From the IMG/VR virus record IMGVR_UViG_3300033291_000004, positions 1 to 40,172 of that record: 40,172 nt of DNA. The stretch is one strand, 5' to 3'. A program made the position numbers and the translations under genes. This document shows positions 27,758 through 35,170 of the stretch, piece by piece (positions within the stretch are counted from its first letter, which is position 1; every line of letters begins with the position of its first letter). Under the pieces are notes generated by a model. The model was given only the letters and a program-made list of their open reading frames with translations, was not told the DNA's origin and searched no databases. The stretch comes from a virus.

Positions 27758-28333
27758 ATGGCTGATAGCTATTTAGAAATTTTGCAACAAAAAGTAAAAA
27801 ATCCTAACTTAAGTAAATATTTCGAGTACATGTTTTCATCAGGTACTCCGGTTAATGCCGTTGCAAGTAAAGGAACTTTGACATTAGATACTCAACCAAC
27901 TGCCGGGGATACTATGACAATTGGTACTAAAGTATATACATTTACAGCAGATGGAACAGCTGCCGCCGATGGAGAAATTGATGTCGGTGCTGATCTTGCG
28001 GATTGTAAAACATTGATTCCGGCCGCAATAAACGGAACCGACGGAATTAATACGGCCCATACCCAAGTAACTGCTGCCGCTTTTGTTGGTGATGATATGG
28101 CAATTACAGCAAGTACAAAAGGAACTGCCGGAGACGATATCGCAACGACTGAGACATTCACAGCCGTAACAAATGTTTTTGATGCCGCTACATTAGGCAC
28201 AACAACTGCCGGAGTAGATGGAACAGTTGGCACTGCTGGACAGATGAAATATGATACAAGTTATTTATATCTTTGTGGTGCTGATAATGCAATTTCAGGG
28301 GCCAATTGGATAAGGATGGGGGCATCGTATTAA
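27758..28333 (+). CDS. head decoration / fibre protein with Ig-like repeat domain
   Basis: AAGGAGG precedes ATG 27758 by 10 bases. After a helical start (LEILQQKVKNPNLSKYFEYM), residues 35-155 are a Thr/Ala/Gly-rich beta domain (LTLDTQPTAGDTMTIGTKVY, VGDDMAITASTKGTAGDDIA) known from many phage virion proteins. The ending (GQMKYDTSYLYLCGADNAIS, NWIRMGASY) matches the C-terminal tip of fibres and decorations. Codon use is markedly more GC-rich and repetitive than in the early genes. Likely an outer capsid ornament or head fibre. Confidence 0.7.
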   Translation: MADSYLEILQQKVKNPNLSKYFEYMFSSGTPVNAVASKGTLTLDTQPTAGDTMTIGTKVYTFTADGTAAADGEIDVGADLADCKTLIPAAINGTDGINTAHTQVTAAAFVGDDMAITASTKGTAGDDIATTETFTAVTNVFDAATLGTTTAGVDGTVGTAGQMKYDTSYLYLCGADNAISGANWIRMGASY

Positions 28334-28686
28334 TGAGTAATTTTCAAACTCAACATATAACTCCTATTACCGTAAACCCAGCAGATCAAGAAACAACTAA
28401 TGCTTATGCAGATGTCGACGGCTCACTGATCGACACTTATGGAAAAAGTATAATTAGTTATACTTGTAAAAATACAGATGGAGCAAATAGCATTGATTGG
28501 AAGGTCTTAGCTTCCAATGATGGCACAACATATATTGAGGCTCAGGCCGAAGCAAGCTTAGCGGCCGCCGCTGTCGGAACATTTACAAGCATTGCATATT
28601 ATAGATATTATAAAGTGCAAGTCAAGGCCACAGTTGCCGACAGTCAAGGAGATGCACAAATTGAAGGGATAAGTAAAGCGGGGTGA
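28333..28686 (+). CDS. small beta-rich virion protein, 117 aa
   Basis: ATG 28333 overlaps the stop of the previous gene (TAATG), with AAGGATGGGG as the ribosome site. The product (TPITVNPADQETTNAYADVD, SIDWKVLASNDGTTYIEAQA, YYRYYKVQVKATVADSQGDA) is a single beta-sandwich, probably a capsid decoration that partners the preceding protein. It contains AASLAAAAV, an alanine patch. No specific family is claimed. Confidence 0.65.
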   Translation: MSNFQTQHITPITVNPADQETTNAYADVDGSLIDTYGKSIISYTCKNTDGANSIDWKVLASNDGTTYIEAQAEASLAAAAVGTFTSIAYYRYYKVQVKATVADSQGDAQIEGISKAG

Positions 28687-28690
28687 TTTT

Positions 28691-29014
28691 ATGGCCGGTT
28701 TTAACAGAATTTTAAATTTTATTGGTGTGTTAGATAATAAAGAGTTTGAATGTATGAATGAAATAGGCCAATTTTGTAAATCCAAAATGGATGAATATGT
28801 ACCAGTCGATACCGGTTATTTAAAATCAAGAAATGACTTTAAAGTTACGAAATTTTTTCATAGAAAATTAACATTAATAAATGATGCACCATATGCCGGT
28901 TATGTAGAAATGGGAACTTATAAAATGCAAGCTCAACCATTTATAAGACCGGCAATGGAAAATCATATATCAGAAATAAATGCAATTGCTAGGAGGGTCT
29001 ACGGTGACATTTGA
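28691..29014 (+). CDS. HK97 gp10-like head-tail completion protein
   Basis: A 107-residue protein with the family's key layout: an N-terminal helix (CMNEIGQFCKSKMDEYVPVD), the VPVDTGYLKSRNDF motif (about 36-49), a strand region (LTLINDAPYAGYVEMGTYKM) and AQPFIRPAMENH (75-86), the conserved P-F-[IL]-x-P-A signature. It completes the neck together with connectors. AGCGGGGTG is the ribosome site before ATG 28691. Confidence 0.85.
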   Translation: MAGFNRILNFIGVLDNKEFECMNEIGQFCKSKMDEYVPVDTGYLKSRNDFKVTKFFHRKLTLINDAPYAGYVEMGTYKMQAQPFIRPAMENHISEINAIARRVYGDI

Positions 29015-29369
29015 TAAGTTAAAACAATATGCGAATGCAAGAATAGACGAATTAATATCTATTGATCTATATTCCAAATTAGCCCCAGAAGATGCAACAT
29101 TCCCATATGTTGTAACAAACTTGTCATCTTCCAGTAATGAGATAAGAAATAGAACTGATTGGATTATAGATATTGATTTTTGGGATAACACAAATAATAG
29201 CTCTATAATAATAGCCCAAGCCGATCTTGTAAAAGCCGGCTTCAATTATTATTGGCAATCTGAGACAGAGGGATTTTATCAAAGTCATATTATATTTGAA
29301 GGAGAAATCCCGACCAGTATTCCCAATATGTCAAGAATCCAACAAAGATATTTATTAAAAGTGAGGTGA
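29004..29369 (+). CDS. tail terminator / tail completion protein
   Basis: GTG 29004 is chosen because AGGAGGG lies 7 bases upstream in the previous gene, with an 11-base overlap. The 121-residue product (KLKQYANARIDELISIDLYS, FPYVVTNLSSSSNEIRNRTD, IIDIDFWDN, SIIIAQADLVKAGF) fits the tail terminator fold of lambda gpU and DUF3168-like proteins: helix, strand-turn-strand, helix. It would cap the tail tube and join it to the head. Family assignment is by layout and gene order. Confidence 0.7.
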   Translation: MTFDKLKQYANARIDELISIDLYSKLAPEDATFPYVVTNLSSSSNEIRNRTDWIIDIDFWDNTNNSSIIIAQADLVKAGFNYYWQSETEGFYQSHIIFEGEIPTSIPNMSRIQQRYLLKVR

Positions 29370-29376
29370 TTTTTTT

Positions 29377-30465
29377 ATGGCTAAAGGTCTAGTAACTCCA
29401 ACGGTTCCGATTGATGATGATATTGCGTTAGGTGAGGCTAAAATATATGGTAATTATGGCCTACCAACAGAAATTGAGCTGGGAAGTACAAGAGGCGGTT
29501 TAAAAGTTGATATTGAAAGAGCCATAAAGGAAATTAAATCCGATGGGCAATATGGCCCCCATAAAGGATTAAGAAGATATGAAAAATTTATGGCCAAACT
29601 AACAATTCAAGCTTTGTGTTTAAAGTATTTTAATAGAAAAATTTTAAGCGATGCCGAAAGCGATACTTTGTTTGAGTCTAAAGGGTGGACAGTTGCAAGT
29701 GGTGGAGTTTACGCCGCCGAAACTTCTATAGTTTTAGAAGGCTCTCAATCAGCAAAAGGAACATTAACAAGTTCCGGGGATGGAATACATGAAGTTTATG
29801 CAAGTGCTAAAGATTTAACGGCCTTTGATAACGGTGAAGCTTCGACAACTGCCGACTATATTGGATTTGCAATTTATGTTACTACTCAAGATTTGGCCGA
29901 TCTTGGAAGTGCTGATCTAAGAATTTCCTTCCATATGGATGCTGAGGACACCGAAACAAATTATTATTATTACGATGTTGCCGCAAGTGCTTTAACGGCA
30001 GACGAATGGACAAGTTTTAAAGTTCTTAAGTCTGCATTTACAGAAGCCGGAACCGGTAATTGGTCAGCGGTAACAGGTGTTAGTATTTCATTAGATGCCG
30101 CACCAGATGCAGAGGTAATTTTTTATATTGATTCTATAGAATTAATACAGGCACAAACACAATCAACTATTGTTCCGGTCAATGGTGGTGGCATGACTTA
30201 CACAGATGAGGGGGACTATAGAAAATTTGTTCCTAATCTTACATTGAATGATAATGAATATTATTCAAATATAACAGTGGTAGGAATGAAACATAGTGGA
30301 AAACCTTTCAAAATAGAGTTGCAAGAATGTTTAAATGATGGAAATATAAGCTTAGCATTTCAAGAGAAAGACGAAGTTGTAAATAGTACACAATTTACGG
30401 CTCACTTTGACTCTAATGCAACAGTTATTCCATTGATAATCAGAGATTGGGACATTGTAGCATAA
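29377..30465 (+). CDS. tail tube protein paralogue 1, with inserted carbohydrate-binding-like domain
   Basis: A 362-residue protein. Residues 1-88 and 268-362 are a tail tube protein closely similar to the shorter paralogue that follows (LGSTRGGLKVDIERAI, YGPHKGLRRYEKF, LNDGNISLAFQEKDEVV). Between them, residues about 89-266 are inserted: a jelly-roll-like domain (GWTVASGGVYAAET, LTAFDNGEASTTADYIGFAI, EVIFYIDSIELI) like one in the fibre-like protein at 23838. The tube would then display this domain on the tail surface, possibly for binding to carbohydrates. A GTGAGGTGAT site precedes ATG 29377. Confidence 0.8.
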   Translation: MAKGLVTPTVPIDDDIALGEAKIYGNYGLPTEIELGSTRGGLKVDIERAIKEIKSDGQYGPHKGLRRYEKFMAKLTIQALCLKYFNRKILSDAESDTLFESKGWTVASGGVYAAETSIVLEGSQSAKGTLTSSGDGIHEVYASAKDLTAFDNGEASTTADYIGFAIYVTTQDLADLGSADLRISFHMDAEDTETNYYYYDVAASALTADEWTSFKVLKSAFTEAGTGNWSAVTGVSISLDAAPDAEVIFYIDSIELIQAQTQSTIVPVNGGGMTYTDEGDYRKFVPNLTLNDNEYYSNITVVGMKHSGKPFKIELQECLNDGNISLAFQEKDEVVNSTQFTAHFDSNATVIPLIIRDWDIVA

Positions 30466-30483
30466 TAAAGGAGGTGTAAAAAA

Positions 30484-31035
30484 ATGGCAAAGGGAGTTTT
30501 TACCCCAGAAATACCAACAGATAATGATATACTTCTTGGCGAGGGCGTATTTTATGCCGATTATGGAGAAGTCGGCGAAGCCGTAATCGGAGCTACAAGA
30601 GGCGGCTCCAAATTAGAAGTTGAGAGAGTTATAAGGGAAATGCCATTTGATGGAGCTTATGGCCCTCATAAGGGATTAAGAAGATATGAAAGATATGCCC
30701 CTAAATTCACTGTTAATTTATTAAAAATGACATATCTTTCATTAAGTTATGGAATGCCATGTGATACCTCCGACGAAGGTAATTACCATGAGTTAGTATT
30801 TAGATTAAATATAGAGGATGCAGATTATTTAACTAATATTGCTTTTGTTGGTAAAAAACATGATGGCAAGCCATGTATTATAATTATTTATAATGCCTTA
30901 AACGATGGAAATATAAGCATGGATTTTAAGGAGAAAGACGAAGTTGTTGGAGAAATGCAGTATACTGGTCATTATGACAATAGTACCCCAACAACTCCAC
31001 CACTAGAAATTAGAGATTATGATGTTGCGGCATAG
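30484..31035 (+). CDS. tail tube protein paralogue 2, 183 aa
   Basis: AAAGGAGGTG precedes ATG 30484. The product contains LGATRGG-like IGATRGGSKLEVERVIREMP, GAYGPHKGLRRYERYAPKFT, MPCDTSDEGNYHELV and LNDGNISMDFKEKDEVVGEM: a major tail tube subunit without insert. The high similarity to the first paralogue at both ends shows a duplication in which one copy gained, or the other lost, the 180-residue domain. The shorter copy is probably the main tube subunit and the longer one a minor decorated ring. Confidence 0.8.
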   Translation: MAKGVFTPEIPTDNDILLGEGVFYADYGEVGEAVIGATRGGSKLEVERVIREMPFDGAYGPHKGLRRYERYAPKFTVNLLKMTYLSLSYGMPCDTSDEGNYHELVFRLNIEDADYLTNIAFVGKKHDGKPCIIIIYNALNDGNISMDFKEKDEVVGEMQYTGHYDNSTPTTPPLEIRDYDVAA

Positions 31036-31051
31036 AAAAGGAGCGTTTTAA

Positions 31052-31474
31052 ATGAGTGAAATTAAAGAATTTGCTTATGATGATATTTATATCGTTTCTG
31101 AAATGTTAGATAAGATGGAAATTAAATCTTATATGGAATATTTGGAGCGAAAATTGTTACAAATAAGTAAAAGTAATTTACCGGAAGAACAAATGAAAAA
31201 AGCAAAAAAAGATGCTTTAAGTCTTGATGTAATGGGTTTTGTTGTTACAAAAATACATAAGGCAAAGCCACAAGTTGATAGATTAATTATGTCTTATCAT
31301 AATTTATCGAATGAGGAATTAAAGGCTTTAGGGCTTAAAAAAAGTATAGTATTTTTTAAAGAAATGCTGAAGAATGGTCTTATAGACATGATTAAAGATG
31401 TTGTAAGTGAATTTAAAGAAGATGGCACAATGGACGATATTTTTAAATTAGGTTTAAAAAAAACATTGAGCTAG
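31052..31474 (+). CDS. tail assembly chaperone, short (gpG-like) form
   Basis: A 140-residue helical protein (FAYDDIYIVSEMLDKMEIKS, ALSLDVMGFVVTKIHKAKPQ, LSNEELKALGLKKSIVFFKE) immediately after the tail tube genes and before the tape measure, the site of gpG/gpGT pairs. At its end, GGT TTA AAA AAA ACA contains the slippery sequences T TTA AAA (31453-31459) and A AAA AAA (31456-31462). A -1 shift leads into an open frame up to 31806. The ribosome site is AAAAGGAG. The short form coats the tape measure protein during tail assembly. Confidence 0.82.
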   Translation: MSEIKEFAYDDIYIVSEMLDKMEIKSYMEYLERKLLQISKSNLPEEQMKKAKKDALSLDVMGFVVTKIHKAKPQVDRLIMSYHNLSNEELKALGLKKSIVFFKEMLKNGLIDMIKDVVSEFKEDGTMDDIFKLGLKKTLS

Positions 31475-31806
31475 AAACTTTAATGTTTGTGTACAAAGAT
31501 TTTAATTATGTAAATCATATATTTAGCCTACCCTACAAACAAGGACGAAATTTATATTTAAAATGTTTGGGTAGGCTAAAAAAGCAACAAGAAGAAAAAT
31601 TAGAAGCAAAACAATGGGATTTATATTTATTTGATATTGAACAAAGAAATTTTGAAGGTTCTTTTAATGATTATAGAGAAAAATTAAATAGTAAAAATGA
31701 AGATCTGAAAATGTCAGATGAAAAAAAAGAACAGGAAGAAAACAGAATAAAAAACGATGTCCAAAAAATCATCGATCTTGATAGAAGGAGGAATAAAAAT
31801 GTTTAA
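31447..31806 (+). CDS. tail assembly chaperone, -1 frameshift extension (gpT-like)
   Basis: This frame is open from 31447 and reads K-N-I-E-L-E-T-L before the internal ATG at 31483, then MFVYKDFNYVNHIFSLPYKQ and a Glu/Lys-rich helix. A -1 shift at 31453-31459 gives a fusion of about 251 residues (31052-31806). There is no ribosome site before the internal ATG, which favours frameshift over independent initiation. The extended form links the chaperone to the tail tube subunits. A few percent to a fraction of ribosomes shifting is normal in this family. Confidence 0.8.
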   Translation: MRFKKNIELETLMFVYKDFNYVNHIFSLPYKQGRNLYLKCLGRLKKQQEEKLEAKQWDLYLFDIEQRNFEGSFNDYREKLNSKNEDLKMSDEKKEQEENRIKNDVQKIIDLDRRRNKNV

Positions 31807-32134
31807 AAATTTTGAGGAAGCTAAGAAGGCCGGATATAAAGGAACGGCTAAAGACTTTGAAAAAGATTTAAATGATACACTTAGAATCTTAAAAGATCAA
31901 GAAAAAATTAGAAAAAGTGATACCTTTGATAATAGGCTAGAGGGAACATTAAATAAAATGCTAAATATGTTTTATTTAAACCTAACATGCCAAGATCATA
32001 AAGGTTACCATCAAATATTTGAGTATTTATTTGATTTTATGATTTTAGAAAATATAAATATAAATAATAAAAAAACATATCAAGAATATATTCTTGATAC
32101 TAGGTGTAAGGAGGTCGAAAAAAAATGCCAATAG
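31799..32134 (+). CDS. phage protein of unknown function after the tail chaperone, 111 aa
   Basis: ATG 31799 is placed by GAAGGAGG, 7-8 bases upstream inside the extension gene; an in-frame ATG at 31757 lacks a site. The product begins MFKNFEEAKKAGYKGTAKDF and continues mainly helical (LEGTLNKMLNMFYLNLTCQD). The nucleotides of EAKKAG contain the recurrent 11-mer GGAAGCTAAGA. No family is recognised. Confidence 0.6.
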   Translation: MFKNFEEAKKAGYKGTAKDFEKDLNDTLRILKDQEKIRKSDTFDNRLEGTLNKMLNMFYLNLTCQDHKGYHQIFEYLFDFMILENININNKKTYQEYILDTRCKEVEKKCQ

Positions 32135-32748
32135 TAACATTAACAGAAGTGCAAACTTTGGCCCAGATTTCCGGGAATGATGCTCTTATTACCGCACTAA
32201 TACCAATGGTAGAAGATAAAATAGTATCTCATTGCAATAATGAATTTATAGGAGTTTACGAGTCATTAAATGGTATTAGTCCAATTGTGTATGATTATTC
32301 AAATACCATTTACTTTCAAAACTCAGACAATTCTTTGAATGATGATACAAACGATTTTACAACTATGAATTTTAAAGCAAATGATAATATTAGAGTTTAT
32401 AATTCTTTACACAATGACCGAACATTTACGATTGATAGTATTGCCGCTCATAAGATTGTATTAAATGCTATCAATGAAGTAAAAGACGAAGCCGCCGGAA
32501 ATACAATAGTATTTGCAAGGGTAGATTATCCGGCAGAATTAAAGTTAACTGCGGCTATGATGGTAAAATTTAGGCTTCAAAAACAAGGAGTTATTTTTAA
32601 ATCGGAAAAAATCGACGATTATTCATATACTAGGGAAGATCAGTTAGTAAATGGCTATCCATCAAGTATTATGAGTGATTTGACCGATTATTGCAGTCTG
32701 ATAAAAAAATCAATACCAGCAAATATTTTATATTTTAGACAGGAGTGA
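32125..32748 (+). CDS. head-tail connector, gp6/gp15-like adaptor
   Basis: The 207-residue product has the adaptor fold signature: LTEVQTLAQISGNDALITAL, PMVEDKIVSHCNNEF at the N-terminus, and YPAELKLTAAMMVKFRLQKQ with IDDYSYTREDQLVNGYPSSI and IMSDLTDYC at the end. A beta insert (residues about 55-135) follows the first helices. Such proteins dock under the portal ring. The ribosome site is AAGGAGGTC. The location after tail tube and chaperone genes, rather than next to the capsid gene, is unusual. Confidence 0.78.
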   Translation: MPIVTLTEVQTLAQISGNDALITALIPMVEDKIVSHCNNEFIGVYESLNGISPIVYDYSNTIYFQNSDNSLNDDTNDFTTMNFKANDNIRVYNSLHNDRTFTIDSIAAHKIVLNAINEVKDEAAGNTIVFARVDYPAELKLTAAMMVKFRLQKQGVIFKSEKIDDYSYTREDQLVNGYPSSIMSDLTDYCSLIKKSIPANILYFRQE

Positions 32749-32752
32749 TTTG

Positions 32753-33070
32753 ATGATTGAGGATTATTATGTTTCAATGACTAGAAAAGTTCCTACAAAT
32801 CCTAAAAACTCCAAGTTTGAATATGTGCCAAGTTATACACAATCTACTATTAACGGTTATATCGGGAGCCGCACCGATATACAACAGCCGGACGGTGGAA
32901 AATGGACGATCAAAACACAATATAGATTTTATTCAAATACAAATTGTAATCATGGAGATATTATTGTTTTTAACTCAGAAAATTACAGATTAATTTCTGA
33001 CATGCAAAATACAATTAATATGGGCCATCACTACAAGGGTTATGTCGAAAAGGTCGAGGGGGTGGATTAA
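32753..33070 (+). CDS. head closure / stopper protein, SPP1 gp16-like
   Basis: ATG 32753 follows CAGGAGTGATTTG. The 105-residue product (EDYYVSMTRKVPTNPKNSKF, YTQSTINGYIGSRTD, WTIKTQYRFYSNTNCNHGDI, YRLISDMQNTINMGHHYKGY) has the barrel pattern of head closure and Ftail-like proteins, which plug the portal after packaging. Assignment rests on layout and its place beside the connector, so it is moderate. Confidence 0.65.
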   Translation: MIEDYYVSMTRKVPTNPKNSKFEYVPSYTQSTINGYIGSRTDIQQPDGGKWTIKTQYRFYSNTNCNHGDIIVFNSENYRLISDMQNTINMGHHYKGYVEKVEGVD

Positions 33071-33073
33071 TAA

Positions 33074-35170
33074 ATGCAAATATTTGAAGTTTTTGGAGAT
33101 TTGATCTTTAGAGATCATAATACCAGAGAACAACTAAATAATTTATCGGGGACGGTTGATAGAGTGCAGGCAGGATTCCAACAGTTCGGGGCTAATATAA
33201 TGAATATCGGTTCAAAAATTAGCGGTTTTGGGAATATGATGTACAATAATGTTACCGTACCGATTGTTAATGTTGTAAAAGATAGTATTATGATGCGATC
33301 AGACCTAACAGAGTCTTTCAATGTTATAGATACTGTTTTCGGAAAATCTTCCGATGAAGTCAAAGACTGGTCTGATAATCTTATGCAAGATTTTGGGATG
33401 ACAAAACTAAGAGCCCTTGACTATGTCGGAAGTATGGGGGCTATGTTAGAAGCTTCGGGCTTAAATGCAAAGCAGACTAAAACTTTTAGTAAATCGCTGG
33501 TGGAATTAACTGGTGATATGTCCTCATTCTATAATTTATCCCATGAAGAAGTTTGGGAAAAAATTAGGGCCGGTATATCTGGCGAGACTGAGCCACTTAA
33601 ATCTTTAGGAATTAATATGAGTGTGGCAAACCTTGAGGCCTATGCCTTGTCAAAGGGAATTAATAAGGCATGGAAGGAAATGTCGCAAGCTGAACAAGTA
33701 AATCTTAGATATAACTATCTAATGGAAAAAACTAAAAAAGTACAGGGTGATTTTTCCAAGACCAGTGATTCATTCGCTAATAGATTGAGATTATTATCTG
33801 GTGAATGGGATAATTTAAAAATGGCTATTGGTGAAAAATTATTACCAGTGGCCGAAAAAGCATTAGACTTTTTCGTAAAATTTAAAGAAAGAATCCAAGA
33901 TATACCGGGGATTGGTAAAATGGCCGCCGGATTGGCAGTTGTGGCGGCAGTGATTGGGCCACTGGCTATATTATTCGGAACCCTTGTGACTGTTATAGGT
34001 GGTTTTATTGCTGTAGTCTCAGCAATAGGGGCCCCAATATTGGCGGCCGTTGCGGCAGTTGGTTTAATATTGCCAGTTTTGGCGGCACTAGAGGCGGCTA
34101 TATTATATGTTTATTATAAAACTGGAATTTTAAGATCGGCATTTGAATTTATAAAGGGAGTAATTGAAGCCGTTGCGGCGGCAATACAAGGAAATGGAGC
34201 ATTAGCCTTTAATATTTTAACTGAAAAATTAGGGGTTAGTGAATCAAAAGCCCTTGCATTTGTAGCCCAAATACGAAGGGCTACAATGGCAGTTCAAAGA
34301 GTAGGTGAAGTTGTAAAGGATGTTGCGAAATTAATTAGTTTAATGTTTGCTGGAAAACAACAGGCTATCATTGATTTACTTGTTAAAAAGTTTGGTATGA
34401 GTAAAAAAGAGGCTGTCGGATTTGCGGCAAAATTAATAAATCTAAAAAATAAGGCTATAGAATTTGCTAATAAGGTAAAATCAGTAGCTATTACAGCAAT
34501 GACAGCCTTTGGCAAGAAAATAACCCAAGTTAGTAAATTTATTTACGAACATAGGGCAGAAATAGCGAAGGCAATAGGAAAAATGGTTGATTTTGCCGGA
34601 AAGGTTATTTCTGCAATGTCCAAAATTTTAAGTGCGGCAAGTAAAGCAAAAACTTTTGCAAGTCGTGTAAAAAGCTATATTGCTTCTGGTATTTCTGGGG
34701 CAATTTCAGTATTAAATAAATTAAATAGGTCTGCATCTTCAGTATTTAGTGCGGTTGCAAGTGCCGCTTATAAGGTAAAAAGTGCGATACAAAGCATTGT
34801 TGGAGCCGTTTCATCGGTAATAAATAAAATAGCTAGTATACATTTTCCAAAGCCTCCAAGCTGGTTCCCGGGATTTGCTAAAGGTGTTACTAATTTTGCC
34901 GGTGGGGTTGCATTAGTTGGAGAAAATGGCCCGGAAATAGTAGAATTACCCGGCGGGAGTAATGTAATCCCAAATCATAAAGTAAAAGACTATGTAAGAG
35001 ATTTACAGCCGTTAAGAATTGACGAGTCGCAAACAGTAACAAAAGGGCCACAATCTATCTATATAGATTTTAAAAATATGATAGTACACCAAAGATCAGA
35101 TGTAGATTATTTATTAAATCAGCTTATGTCAAAGTTAAAATTAAAGGGGGTTAGAATCAAAAATGCTTAG
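33074..35170 (+). CDS. tail tape measure protein
   Basis: A 698-residue protein, the longest after the replication protein. The N-terminal 250 residues match the phage tape measure core (MRSDLTESFNVIDTVFGKSS, MTKLRALDYVGSMGAMLEAS, NLSHEEVWEKIRAGISGETE, SLGINMSVANLEAYALSKG). Hydrophobic membrane-like helices follow (MAAGLAVVAAVIGPLAILFG and GAPILAAVAAVGLILPVLAA), then repeats of small helices, and the ending GVTNFAGGVALVGENGPEIV, ELPGGSNVIPNHKV. Length sets the tail at roughly 100 nm, a siphovirus. GGTCGAGGGGG precedes ATG 33074. Confidence 0.92.
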   Translation: MQIFEVFGDLIFRDHNTREQLNNLSGTVDRVQAGFQQFGANIMNIGSKISGFGNMMYNNVTVPIVNVVKDSIMMRSDLTESFNVIDTVFGKSSDEVKDWSDNLMQDFGMTKLRALDYVGSMGAMLEASGLNAKQTKTFSKSLVELTGDMSSFYNLSHEEVWEKIRAGISGETEPLKSLGINMSVANLEAYALSKGINKAWKEMSQAEQVNLRYNYLMEKTKKVQGDFSKTSDSFANRLRLLSGEWDNLKMAIGEKLLPVAEKALDFFVKFKERIQDIPGIGKMAAGLAVVAAVIGPLAILFGTLVTVIGGFIAVVSAIGAPILAAVAAVGLILPVLAALEAAILYVYYKTGILRSAFEFIKGVIEAVAAAIQGNGALAFNILTEKLGVSESKALAFVAQIRRATMAVQRVGEVVKDVAKLISLMFAGKQQAIIDLLVKKFGMSKKEAVGFAAKLINLKNKAIEFANKVKSVAITAMTAFGKKITQVSKFIYEHRAEIAKAIGKMVDFAGKVISAMSKILSAASKAKTFASRVKSYIASGISGAISVLNKLNRSASSVFSAVASAAYKVKSAIQSIVGAVSSVINKIASIHFPKPPSWFPGFAKGVTNFAGGVALVGENGPEIVELPGGSNVIPNHKVKDYVRDLQPLRIDESQTVTKGPQSIYIDFKNMIVHQRSDVDYLLNQLMSKLKLKGVRIKNA

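Noticed and set aside
27884-28233. Two minus-strand frames opposite the head decoration gene
   Set aside because: The repetitive Thr/Ala codons of the real gene leave the opposite strand open. No ribosome site or family match.
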